From NCBI RefSeq assembly GCF_030317115.1, contig NZ_JASZYF010000041.1, forward strand, positions 1 through 39,823: DNA of 39,823 nucleotides, in the 5' to 3' direction. Below, in pieces: positions 7,817 through 16,030 of the stretch. A program made the position numbers and the translations under genes. This DNA is from Variovorax gracilis (lineage in GTDB: Bacteria; Pseudomonadota; Gammaproteobacteria; Burkholderiales; Burkholderiaceae_C). The notes under the pieces were generated by a model. The model was not told the origin of the DNA, made no database searches, and saw only the letters and a list, made by a program, of their open reading frames with translations. Each line of letters opens with the position of its first letter. Position 1 is the stretch's first letter.

Positions 7817-10800
7817 ATGCCTCAACAGCGTGCAATCAGACTGAGCAGAGCGGTATTGGGGGTGACTGCCGCGCCCTTGGCTCTCACCAATCGCAGCAAA
7901 TACTTCGAGGACGACGCTGTACTCCAAGTTGTCGGGGCATTCGCTGTTGAATCGCAGTGGTCTTATGAAGTCGCCCTCGTATCGCTGGACCCGCCGAAGC
8001 CAGGCGTGATCGTTTTCACGCATTCTCCATCGACAGGTGATGCGAGTTTCAGTGCTTTCGAACTCTTGTGCGAAGCAAGTACGGTGGTCCGAGCGGCACA
8101 CCTGCCATCTCCAAGATTGCAGTTCGAAATCAATGCGGTGGACCAGCGGGGAGCGGCTGTGCGCCTGGTCTCGAACGAGTTCGCACTTGTCGCCGGCTAT
8201 CGGCACGCGGGCCTGATCCTGCCACCGGATGGAATTCCCATCGTCGTCGAGTCTGCGCCAGTCGACGGGAAATGGCCGATCACAACCGGCGTCCCGTTAC
8301 CGCTCGGAGCCGTAGGAAATCCCGCCGCGCTCGGCCTGGTCGACGAAGCGGGTCAAGCCGTTTCGGCGCAAGTGGAGTCGATTGCGAAGTGGTATCCGTC
8401 CGTTGGAGCAGCGCACAGCACCAAGTGGATCGGGCTCGATTTCGTCGCTGACGCTCGCAAGGATGGGCCGGCCCGCTACTTCCTGCGAAGTCAACCGGCG
8501 GCTCCACCGGTCGGGCAATGGGTCTGGGATGCCGATGATGCAGGGAATCCAAAGGCTCTGCTCCATGCTGGCGATCCAAAAGTGATCACGGTGGACACCG
8601 GTGCCATCAGGTTCACCGTGCGCACCAGCAGGTTTAACGGCGTCGACCTGCTGGAACGACGGGTTGGGGCAGACTGGCATGTTATCTCCCAATACGGTGT
8701 CGGGCCCTACTTGGAGGTGCGAGGTCACGGCGATGTGGCCAGAACTGCCAAGGATCGTATCCGTTTCGCTGCGGCCAATGATCCCACGGTGCAGGTTTCC
8801 ATCGTGAAGCAGGGCGAGGTCTGCGTCGTGATTCGTGCTGAGGGTGACTACTGCTTTCCACAAGACGGGCCGCCGACGAAATGGGCCAGCGGTGAAAGCA
8901 TTTTTGAACCGAGCGACCCGGCCTCAGTTGCCGACCGGAAGCGGCGACATTGTCACTTCGTTATCGACATGACGGCATACCGGGGATGCAGCCAGATCCA
9001 GATCGCTTCCACCTTGATCATCACCTACGATCCCGGAACTGTGTTTGACGACGCCTATGGGATCCCGCCCGAGTATTGGGTTGGTAGTCGTACCGGAGAG
9101 TGGTGGAAGCGCCCGATCGACATCGGGTGGGATTGGGGTTTGGTCAACTTCCAGCGCGGATATCTTGGATACGAGGACGCTGGAGGATCGACGGTGTGGG
9201 CCGCAGAGCCGTGGACCTTTGGCGCTACGTCGCTGCACCAGATGGCCTCCGATCGTTGTTCGATCGTCGCCGATTCGTTCGATGGCTTGCGACATGACGT
9301 TCGACGCATCGCCTCGGGGACGCGAAGCGAGGGCTGGGTGAGCGCCGATCTCGGCAAGGACGCACTGACCATTGCGCTCAAGGACATCTGGCAGCGGTTC
9401 CCCAAAGAGCTAAGCATCTCAAGGGATCAAGCCGGAAGCCGGCTGGCTGTGCATACCTGGCCGCGCCACGGCAGCGGTCCAGACGATTGGTTTCACGGCG
9501 GCGAGTTGCTCTCAAACAGGCTGGGCAGCAACATCGGCGTTGTTCCTTGCAAAGTCGACGACGACCTGTTGCGCACGCGGTTGTGGACCATGCCGTTCGC
9601 GCACCAGGGCGACGCCATGGACCTGCGTGTACCGACTGCGATCGTGCGACGTTGGATCGATCTGCACAGCAACCCTCGATCGCCAGAGCACGCCTGGGAT
9701 ACGGACAGCGCGATTGCTAACACCCTTGCGCGGACGGCACAAGGCATTGCAACGACGACGGAGATGGCAATCCACGTTCAAGACGGCTCGCTGACGGCGA
9801 GCACCGATACGCTGCAGGCTGAAGCACGAAGCTTCGCGCAGATGTGGCAAGCCGACGTTCATGCGCTAGCGAGTCCGAATTGGAGTGCAGCGACCCGTGC
9901 CGAAGGGCGATTCGATCCCGTCGACACCGGGGCGCATCCGGAGATCGAACAAGGTATGAGTCGCGCGAACGAAGGGTGGCGGCAAGGGCTTGGAGGCGTG
10001 GAGGGGTGTTACGGCATGTGGATACACGGTGCGATCCACGACAATTGGATCACTAGCATGCTGTTCGGCGACGGAGTGCAGGACCGATGCGTCGGGGTCC
10101 CTCACCTGCATCGCATCTGGCAGGCATCCCACTATCGCAACGTCTGGGCCGCGTGGCTGCAGTACCTGCGCAGTGGCGACCCGCGCGTTCGGCAGTGGGC
10201 GCAGGCGACGAGCCGACACTACGTCGACGCTGGAACCATCCACAAAGACCCCGAACCGCCCAATGGACGGCACGCTGGCGATCTTGCTCACTGCTATGCC
10301 ATGACACCTTGGGGTACCCCCTATGACCCCTTCGGCCACTGGATCGATCCGGATGCGCACCGAATGCGCTACTGCATCACAGGCGACCTGTACGCGAAGC
10401 GGCTTTACGAGTTGTGGTGGGGCGCACTTTCGCAAACTCAAAGCGCGCTTCATGCCGACCTGTACAGCAGGGAGAGTGCCAGCAACCTCGGCGCTATCGC
10501 CGACTACTATGCCTTCACACAAGACCCATCCGCGCTGATTCTCTTGCGCATCCTTGGCGAACGGACCCTTGCGACGAACGCGCCACACTATGACCTGTCT
10601 CCCGCGAAGCTGTCATCTCACACCCATGCGGTGTGGAATCGACGCTGGCTAGAGCAGTACTATGACCTGACTGGAGATTCGCGAGCCGTTCAGCTGGCCG
10701 TAGATCTCGTCGAGCAGAGAGACAGTACCCCGGAGGTCGCCGCGTTCGCCTTCCTTGAGAGCGGCAGTGGCCCGAACTCGTCGACGGGTGAGCCGCCCTC

Positions 10801-11989
10801 CGCCTACCTTGAACGCCATGTCGGGCCGGTGTGGGACTACGCCGTGCGGGTGCTCGATACTGGCGGCTCGGCGTATCACGGCTATGGCGACCATATCAGC
10901 GCCAACAGCCACTACTGGATACAGGAGTGGCCGTACTTCGCCCACGCATTGCGGATTGCCGGTGTGAGCACGTCGGCCTGGGCAGGAGGCAAGTTCAAGC
11001 CTCCCGGCATAGTGTCCGCCTCGGCGCAGGCGCCGCTGTATCAGCGCCTTGCCTACCCCTACCGGACGCATTCGTTGGGCACAGGGACAGGGCCGCAGCA
11101 GGACTGGGCGAACGCGTCGTATGCGTTGCTCGTACTGGTCGACGCTGGCTTCGCTGGGCCAACCTTCAAGATCGAGCTTCAGCTTCGAGGGGGGACCAAC
11201 ATCAATGCCATCAAATGCCGGCTTGCGGTCTACCGGTATGACCCGCTTGGCTTGGTCACCAATCCAGTAGACCGCTGGCAACTCGCGCTCAGCACGGACG
11301 CATTGACGTTCGGTTCATTGGAGGCCGTCGCAGTGGAGGTACCTCATCCCACTCAAGCAGAATCGTTGTACCAGATTCACTTGATTCCGGAGAATCCAGC
11401 GCCCATCCTGGCGCCGCTCACCAACTTTGCGGAAGTTCTCGAGCTACGTGGCAAGCTTTGCGGATCTACGAATGACAAGCCGGGGCAATGGATTCAATCG
11501 GAAGCTGTCCAGGCCTTCGCACGTCAGTCGTGGTATCTCGCTGGGGCGCCGAACACCCAAGCTCCGCTGACGATCGTCGCGCAGGCAGCGAAAACCCAAG
11601 CCGGAACCCCGTGCTCGGTCTATGTGAGTGACGCCGCAGGCAACTCGGTCGAGCCGCAAAGGGTTTTTCCACCGCTGCCTCCTCTCGGGCCGTACGAATA
11701 CAACGGCCGCATCGGACCGGAAGCGCGTGCCGATGGAAGCCTTGGTGTTTCCGGCGGGTTGTACCAACTCGCCGGCTATCTTGAGCGAGACGACAAGGCG
11801 CAGGTGGCCTATGTGGTGAATGCGGTTGTCGGAGCAGAGGCGCAGATCTTCAGTGCCGGAACTTACGGTCCTGTATGGCGGCTCGAGGGGCCGGCTGAGC
11901 GGGCATTCCTCTCGCTTGCTCCGGAGCACCTGCGTACCGTGATCGGGTACCTCGAGCGCAATCATGTGCAGCTTTTCAAAGTCCCTTGA
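7817..11989 (+). CDS. Very large YetA/PcRGLX-like protein (putative polysaccharide lyase-like)
   Basis: A 1390-residue protein. After an N-terminal part of about 130 residues, residues about 135-230 resemble the RIFT-barrel domain of the PcRGLX/YetA family (GKWPITTGVPLPLGAVGNPA, then STKWIGLDF). A beta-sandwich-like region follows (about 240-560). A long helical part follows (about 590-1080) with Trp- and Tyr-rich repeats such as GCYGMWIHGAIHDNWIT and HANSHYWIQEWPYF-type segments, consistent with an alpha/alpha toroid. The C-terminal 300 residues are unassigned. PcRGLX is a fungal exo-rhamnogalacturonan lyase and YetA is its Bacillus relative, so a role in acidic polysaccharide breakdown is possible but unproven. 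There is no signal peptide; ATG 7817 has GAGGA at good spacing. The gene stands alone. Confidence 0.65.
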   Translation: MPQQRAIRLSRAVLGVTAAPLALTNRSKYFEDDAVLQVVGAFAVESQWSYEVALVSLDPPKPGVIVFTHSPSTGDASFSAFELLCEASTVVRAAHLPSPRLQFEINAVDQRGAAVRLVSNEFALVAGYRHAGLILPPDGIPIVVESAPVDGKWPITTGVPLPLGAVGNPAALGLVDEAGQAVSAQVESIAKWYPSVGAAHSTKWIGLDFVADARKDGPARYFLRSQPAAPPVGQWVWDADDAGNPKALLHAGDPKVITVDTGAIRFTVRTSRFNGVDLLERRVGADWHVISQYGVGPYLEVRGHGDVARTAKDRIRFAAANDPTVQVSIVKQGEVCVVIRAEGDYCFPQDGPPTKWASGESIFEPSDPASVADRKRRHCHFVIDMTAYRGCSQIQIASTLIITYDPGTVFDDAYGIPPEYWVGSRTGEWWKRPIDIGWDWGLVNFQRGYLGYEDAGGSTVWAAEPWTFGATSLHQMASDRCSIVADSFDGLRHDVRRIASGTRSEGWVSADLGKDALTIALKDIWQRFPKELSISRDQAGSRLAVHTWPRHGSGPDDWFHGGELLSNRLGSNIGVVPCKVDDDLLRTRLWTMPFAHQGDAMDLRVPTAIVRRWIDLHSNPRSPEHAWDTDSAIANTLARTAQGIATTTEMAIHVQDGSLTASTDTLQAEARSFAQMWQADVHALASPNWSAATRAEGRFDPVDTGAHPEIEQGMSRANEGWRQGLGGVEGCYGMWIHGAIHDNWITSMLFGDGVQDRCVGVPHLHRIWQASHYRNVWAAWLQYLRSGDPRVRQWAQATSRHYVDAGTIHKDPEPPNGRHAGDLAHCYAMTPWGTPYDPFGHWIDPDAHRMRYCITGDLYAKRLYELWWGALSQTQSALHADLYSRESASNLGAIADYYAFTQDPSALILLRILGERTLATNAPHYDLSPAKLSSHTHAVWNRRWLEQYYDLTGDSRAVQLAVDLVEQRDSTPEVAAFAFLESGSGPNSSTGEPPSAYLERHVGPVWDYAVRVLDTGGSAYHGYGDHISANSHYWIQEWPYFAHALRIAGVSTSAWAGGKFKPPGIVSASAQAPLYQRLAYPYRTHSLGTGTGPQQDWANASYALLVLVDAGFAGPTFKIELQLRGGTNINAIKCRLAVYRYDPLGLVTNPVDRWQLALSTDALTFGSLEAVAVEVPHPTQAESLYQIHLIPENPAPILAPLTNFAEVLELRGKLCGSTNDKPGQWIQSEAVQAFARQSWYLAGAPNTQAPLTIVAQAAKTQAGTPCSVYVSDAAGNSVEPQRVFPPLPPLGPYEYNGRIGPEARADGSLGVSGGLYQLAGYLERDDKAQVAYVVNAVVGAEAQIFSAGTYGPVWRLEGPAERAFLSLAPEHLRTVIGYLERNHVQLFKVP

Positions 11990-12131
11990 CGACGCTGTCC
12001 GTTGAGGAAACGCTGCGCAGATCCCGATCCGACGCCACGGCCGAGAAGCAGAAGCCTTTCCGCTCTAGACGGGTAAGCGTCCGGCGATCCCATCTTGAGT
12101 TCGCGGAAGGAGCAAAGGAGCAAAGGATGCT

Positions 12132-12140
12132 CGTATCCAC
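12132..12140 (+). repeat. Left arm of a palindrome split by the IS3-family element
   Basis: CGTATCCAC here is the perfect complement of GTGGATACG at 13671-13679. With the IS (and one copy of its duplication) removed, the arms lie 9 bases apart, forming a 9-bp stem with a 9-nt loop. The element went into the loop. Confidence 0.8.
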
Positions 12141-12146
12141 TAACTC

Positions 12147-12170
12147 TGGACCGACCCCCAAACCTTGGAC
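12147..12170 (+). repeat. IS3-family left inverted repeat
   Basis: It begins TGGACCGACCCCCAAACC and pairs with 13641-13664 at 20 of 24 positions. A CTC duplication lies just outside it. Confidence 0.85.
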
Positions 12171-12249
12171 ACTGTTGACTTGATGTTTCGATTTCTTTAG
12201 GCCCCTGCCAGGCCGCCGGAGGCGCCCCCGGTTGGCCATGTACTCATGG

Positions 12250-13116
12250 TCAACCCCGAGTCCCCCGCTGCCTGTATTCGACAGGGCTCAGGCCACTCAG
12301 AGACATCTTTATTCGATCGACGTTGTAGTAGCGAATGTAGTCGTGAAGAGCACCTCTTAAGTCCTCAATGTTTTCGAACTTGTTGATGTAGAAGAGCTCG
12401 CACTTCAGTGTTCCAAAGAAGCTTTCCATCGCCGCATTGTCGAGACAGTTGGCCTTGCGCGACATGCTCTGCACCAGCTTGTTTTCCTGTAGACGTTTAC
12501 GGAAAGAAGGCATTCGATACTGCCACCCCTGATCTGAGTGCAGCATCGGTCTTTCGCTGGAACCAAGCCGGTCAAAGGCCTTGTTAAGCATGCTCTCGAT
12601 CATGGACGGCAACGGGCGCTCCGCGATTTCGCACGAGACGATCTCACGGTTGTACAGGTCCATCACGGGCGAAAGGTAGAGCTTTCGATTGTTGACCTTG
12701 AACTCGGTCACGTCCGTCACCCATTTCTCGTTCGGCTGATCGGCCGTGAATTCACGCTGCAGATGGTTGGGTGCCGTCTCGCAAACTGCCCCCGCGAAGG
12801 CCTGGTAACGCTTGGGCCGAACCAGCGACTTCAGTTGCATCGCGATCATCAGTTTTTGAACTGTCTTGTGGTTGACGGTCCAACCGTTCCGCTTCAGCTC
12901 GGCGGTTACGCGGCGGTAGCCGTACCTGCCCCGGTGCCGGTCAAAGATCTCTCGGATCTTGGTCTTCAGATCGCAGTACTTGTCGATGGTCCTGAGAGCC
13001 TTTTGCTGATAGTAGAAGCTACTGCGTGGCAGACAAGCAGTCCGCAACAGCCCGGCGAGCGGGAAATGAGGCCTTAGGTCGATCACGATCAGCGTCCTTT
13101 CACGGGCACTGAGCAT
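12250..13116 (-). CDS. IS3-family transposase OrfB (DDE integrase core)
   Basis: A 288-residue OrfB of the IS150 group. The N-terminal part has an HTH_21-like region (RHRGRYGYRRVTAELKRNG, about residues 61-79). The integrase core carries the triad D135 (WVTDVTEF), D195 (HSDQGWQY) and E231 (NAAMESFFGTLK), with the usual 35-residue spacing between the last two. The C-terminus, with YNVDRIKMSLSGLSPVEYR, is complete. It is in the -1 frame relative to the orfA extension, so the working transposase would be an OrfAB fusion made by frameshifting at the A7 run. Confidence 0.95.
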   Translation of the reverse strand: MLSARERTLIVIDLRPHFPLAGLLRTACLPRSSFYYQQKALRTIDKYCDLKTKIREIFDRHRGRYGYRRVTAELKRNGWTVNHKTVQKLMIAMQLKSLVRPKRYQAFAGAVCETAPNHLQREFTADQPNEKWVTDVTEFKVNNRKLYLSPVMDLYNREIVSCEIAERPLPSMIESMLNKAFDRLGSSERPMLHSDQGWQYRMPSFRKRLQENKLVQSMSRKANCLDNAAMESFFGTLKCELFYINKFENIEDLRGALHDYIRYYNVDRIKMSLSGLSPVEYRQRGTRG

Positions 13117-13142
13117 CTCTTGGCTCGAACCAAGGCCTGCGC

Positions 13143-13149
13143 TTTTTTT
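13143..13149 (-). promoter_or_regulatory. A7 slippery run, probable -1 frameshift site
   Basis: On the coding (minus) strand the sequence is CTAAAAAAAGC, read as A-AAA-AAG. A -1 slip here moves ribosomes from the ENAYLKKAQALV frame, the usual end of OrfA, into the OrfB frame. This is the established way IS150-group elements make OrfAB. Confidence 0.7.
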
Positions 13150-13618
13150 AGGTAGGCGTTCTCCATGCGAAGCTGCTGGACATCGCGTAGCGCTCTTCCC
13201 GGCTGCGCTGATCGTCAGCTGGTGCCTCTTCGTCGTCGCGCTGGCGCCGCGGCTTCTTCATAGTCGTCTGCTCTTCCTTCCACCCGGGTCGCAATGCTGG
13301 TTCACCATGGACGGAATACAGCCGCCACCATTCTGCTACCTGGCTGCGACGCCTGACGTTAAAGAGCGCCGCGGCCTGGTTGCATGACAGTCCTTCTTCG
13401 CTCATGCGTCGGAGGACCTCCAGCTTGAATGCAGGTTCGTAGTTGCTGCGCCGTTTCGTTACTACGCCCGCATCGCCCAGAGAGTCATAGCCAGCGACCC
13501 ATTTGCGCAACGACGCCACGTTCACGCCCTGGGCCGCTGCCGTCGCGAGCAAGCCACCGCCACCTTTCCTGTACGCCTTCACCGCGTCCAGCTTCTGCTT
13601 GTCTGTGTACCTGATCAT
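13148..13618 (-). pseudogene. IS3-family OrfA with a frameshifted C-terminus
   Basis: The first 140 of 156 residues form a normal IS150-group OrfA with two HTH units: LLATAAAQGVNVASLRKWV near residue 23 and GLSCNQAAALFNVRRRSQVAEW near residue 75. The last residues (YAMSSSFAWRTPT) are out of frame. The neighbouring frame instead reads DVQQLRMENAYLKKAQALV, the expected leucine-zipper end. A one-base loss near 13192 (after EERY) explains this. The current product stops before the zipper and before normal frameshifting to orfB, so the element is probably impaired unless the base is a sequencing error. Confidence 0.75.
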
Positions 13619-13640
13619 CCCGTTTCCCTAGATTCGATTC

Positions 13641-13664
13641 GTCCAGGTTTTGGGGGTCAGTTCA
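13641..13664 (-). repeat. IS3-family right inverted repeat
   Basis: Read inward it begins TGAACTGACCCCCAAAAC, pairing with the left tip at 20 of 24 positions, and it is followed by the second CTC at 13665-13667. Confidence 0.85.
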
Positions 13665-13670
13665 CTCATG

Positions 13671-13679
13671 GTGGATACG
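13671..13679 (+). repeat. Right arm of the palindrome split by the IS3-family element
   Basis: GTGGATACG is the exact complement of the arm at 12132-12140. It also directly precedes the IS66 tnpA-like relic. Confidence 0.8.
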
Positions 13680-13980
13680 TGCACACTATCTCTCCTCAGG
13701 CTGCCGGTGATCGGCGGCGACGCCGGCTGCACAGCGACGAGTTCAAGGCCAATGCCGTCGCCTCGGCCGCGCAGCCCGGCGTCTCAATGGCATCGGTGGC
13801 GATGTCGCTGGGAATCAATGCGAACCTGCTTCGCCGCTGGGTGCGCGACGCGGAGGTGCCTCCAGTCAAGTCGGCGGAAGGCAACGCACCCAGGTTCTTG
13901 CGTAGCCCTGAGCTCAAGTCCTCGCCGTCATCGTTCGTGCCCGTGCAACTGCCAGCGCCCGTCACGCCGCCGAGCCGTCA
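13679..13980 (+). pseudogene. IS66-type TnpA N-terminal relic
   Basis: From GTG 13679 the frame gives RRLHSDEFKANAVASAA, then GVSMASVAMSLGINANLLRR, the HTH of an IS66 TnpA but clearly different from the copy at 817. It continues to FVPVQLPAPV and then loses all similarity. The frame runs on to 14185 with an unrelated hydrophobic stretch (ALILAATAALYIAFIFGVSG) and no tnpB. It is a truncated second IS66-family element whose downstream part was replaced. Confidence 0.75.
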
Positions 13981-14181
13981 ACCGCCGGTACGAGCCCTGA
14001 TCCTCGCGGCCACCGCGGCCCTCTACATCGCATTCATTTTCGGGGTGTCGGGATTGCTCAAAGCGTCGGCGGACGCGCTGCGCCGCCCGTACGGCCTTGG
14101 CACCGTTGATGTTCGCATTGGTCAAATTTCGCAAGAGCCGACGTCAGCAAGGTCCTCGACTAGGCGGCCCGCCGGTCGGGT

Positions 14182-14997
14182 TTAGGCTGCGTTGTGCTCC
14201 ATGCAGAAGCGTCGAAGGTGAAGATTGAACGCGTCCGGCCGCTCCATGTTGCTCACGTGACCGGCACTTGAGACGATCACCAGCTCGGCGCCCGGAATGG
14301 CTGTGTGGAATTGCTCTGCAACCTGGATGGGGCTGCGGCGATCGTCATCGCCCCAGAGGAGCAACGTCGGCACGTCGATACTGGGTAGTATTTTCCTCGT
14401 ATCCATTTCCGCGCACGACGAGGCCATCAGTCGGAAGCCAGCAGGGTGGAACTCAGAGAGGATGGACGAGAGCTTTGCCCTCAGGTCTTCCGACGCAAGT
14501 TCGGAGAACATGCTTGGCACGAATTGGGCCACCAACGCCTCGGGCGGCCCGGCGGCGGCCAGGAGGCAGTCTGCCAGTCTTTCCTTCCACGCCGGCTCGG
14601 GGAGCGACCCCTTCCAGCCGGCGTAGGTATCGGCCAGAACGAGACAACGCAGACGTTCGGGATACAGGCGATAGAACTCCTGCGCGAGGATTCCGCCCCA
14701 AGACAGGCCAACCACATGCGCACGATCGATCCCGACTGTGTCAAGGAAGCGTGCGAGGCAATGGGCGTAGTCGATCATCTTGAACGTGTCCGGCGGATCC
14801 GAGGACGCCCCTGCGCCCGGTGCGTCCCACGCCACGACCCTGAACGAATCCGACAATCCAGAGAGTTGTGGCGTCCAACAACGGGAATCGCAGAGAAATC
14901 CATGGAGGAATACCAGCGCAGCACCCTGCCCGGCTTGCCTATAGCTGACGGAAAGCCCGTTGACCTCCGCAGACCTTAATTCGGCGTCTGTCATCAC
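14182..14997 (-). CDS. Alpha/beta hydrolase
   Basis: A 271-residue protein of the alpha/beta-hydrolase fold with an intact triad: nucleophile S99 in GLSWGG, acid D219 in WGDDDRRSP and H247 in AGHVSNMERP. The oxyanion-hole region is LVFLHGFLCDS (about 28-38). A cap-like segment lies at about 125-200. The pattern fits the large family of ester, lactone and epoxide hydrolases; the substrate is not readable. There is no signal peptide. It starts 20 bases downstream of the antitoxin relic, on the same strand, but nothing shows they were functionally linked. Confidence 0.9.
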   Translation of the reverse strand: MMTDAELRSAEVNGLSVSYRQAGQGAALVFLHGFLCDSRCWTPQLSGLSDSFRVVAWDAPGAGASSDPPDTFKMIDYAHCLARFLDTVGIDRAHVVGLSWGGILAQEFYRLYPERLRCLVLADTYAGWKGSLPEPAWKERLADCLLAAAGPPEALVAQFVPSMFSELASEDLRAKLSSILSEFHPAGFRLMASSCAEMDTRKILPSIDVPTLLLWGDDDRRSPIQVAEQFHTAIPGAELVIVSSAGHVSNMERPDAFNLHLRRFCMEHNAA

Positions 14998-15016
14998 AAT
15001 TTGACCAATGTTGCAC

Positions 15017-15310
15017 TCATCCAGCCGGCAGCGTAGCGGTTAGCTCGATCCCCAACGCCTTCATCATTGCCAACGTCGTCTTCAACGTCGGATTGCCGTT
15101 CTCGATGAACGAGCAGTACAACTGCTCGCGTGACAGGCCGGTCTGGCTCGCGATATGGGCCATGCCTCTGGAACGAGCTACGACACCAGCGCGTGCGCGA
15201 TGTGGGCAACATCGTGGTGTGAAAGGCCTCGGCCACGAACACAGCGACCGCCTCATCGCTTGCCGGATTGTCGGGCGATTCGTAAGTGTTGGGTATTTCA
15301 GCGAGATCAT
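15017..15310 (-). pseudogene. Decayed HigA-like addiction-module antitoxin
   Basis: The C-terminal half reads GVVARSRGMAHIASQTGLSR, then EQLYCSFIENGNPTLKTTLA, then MKALGIELTA. This is the helix-turn-helix of the antidote family that partners HigB/RelE-type toxins. The N-terminal half is present in other frames (LAEIPNTYESP...DEAVAVFVAEAF, then HDVAHIAHAL), so at least two or three small frameshifts lie between 15190 and 15310. ATG 15310 overlaps the stop of the toxin relic as ATGA, the usual operon layout. Confidence 0.75.
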
Positions 15311-15369
15311 TCGCTCCGTTCGTCAGCCAGGCGCAGGACGGTCTTGATGCTACGTTTGCGACGGGACAC
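15307..15369 (-). pseudogene. Possible C-terminal scrap of the partner toxin
   Basis: About 20 codons end KRSIKTVLRLADERSE and stop in an ATGA overlap with the antitoxin start. This resembles the last residues of HigB/RelE-like toxins, and the position fits, but the fragment is very short. Nothing further upstream matches a toxin. Confidence 0.35.
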
Positions 15370-15639
15370 GCTTGGCTGTGCGCTTGATGGGAGACAGTGC
15401 CTCGGTCTCCGTTGACGGAACGGCCGCCATCGATCTTCCCGCAACCGGAAAGTCGGGGACCACGTTCTCGAACGGACGCCAAACGATGACGATCGATCAG
15501 GGCCGCACGTGGTGGGCCGTGGGACGCGCCATGCCGGTTGCGTGCACAGGTGGCTGACGTGCGAGAACACGCACGAAAACCTACGCGAAGGACTTGGGCC
15601 TGATCGTCCCACCAGCAGCTCGAAACCCACCCCAATCCT

Positions 15640-16001
15640 GGTCGGTCGATGCGTCACTTCTTACTGAGATGGAACCGACGCCGACTGCCCTGTCATTACA
15701 AAGGGCCTTAATGCCGGGCATCGTGCTGTCGAGACCGGCCGTCACGTGGTCAGTTTCGAGCAGCGAGCGGGGTCTGGTTGTCGTAGACCGTGAATGACCA
15801 GAAGCGGGCGTCCGGCACCGGCCCCGGCAGCGTGACCTTGTAGGTCTTGCCGCCATCGAGATGGCGTCCCTTGGGATCGGATCGCCTTTGCGCGTGCGTC
15901 GATGATCGATAGAATCGGCCCTCTCGCGCGCACGACGTTCGAAACAGGGCCGTTAAGCGTTCTACGTACCAGTTCGCTGTAATACCTCGATCAGCGCGCA
16001 C
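15640..16001 (-). pseudogene. Decayed DUF1254/DUF1214 protein fragment
   Basis: The minus strand encodes GRHLDGGKTYKVTLPGPVPD, then ARFWSFTVYDNQT, the strongest motif of the DUF1214 domain. A frameshift near 15760 then moves the continuation (RSLLETDHVTAGLDSTMPGI) into another frame. The end is degraded. Upstream residues are also frameshifted. DUF1254/DUF1214 proteins are soluble or exported proteins of unknown function. The relic ends 30 bases before the divergently oriented five-gene cluster. Confidence 0.7.
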
Positions 16002-16030
16002 CGCTCTGTCGCAGCGAAGGAACGCGTCCC

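Larger units (their letters stand above)
12147..13664. mobile_element. IS3-family (IS150 group) insertion sequence (1518 bp)
   Basis: Imperfect inverted repeats at both tips start TGGACCGACCCCCAAA (left) and, read inward from the right, TGAACTGACCCCCAAA, matching at 20 of 24 positions. A 3-bp CTC repeat flanks it at 12144-12146 and 13665-13667, as expected for this group. Two genes read leftward: orfA (HTH protein) and orfB (DDE transposase), with a run of seven A residues at their junction. orfA appears to carry one extra frameshift. Confidence 0.92.
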
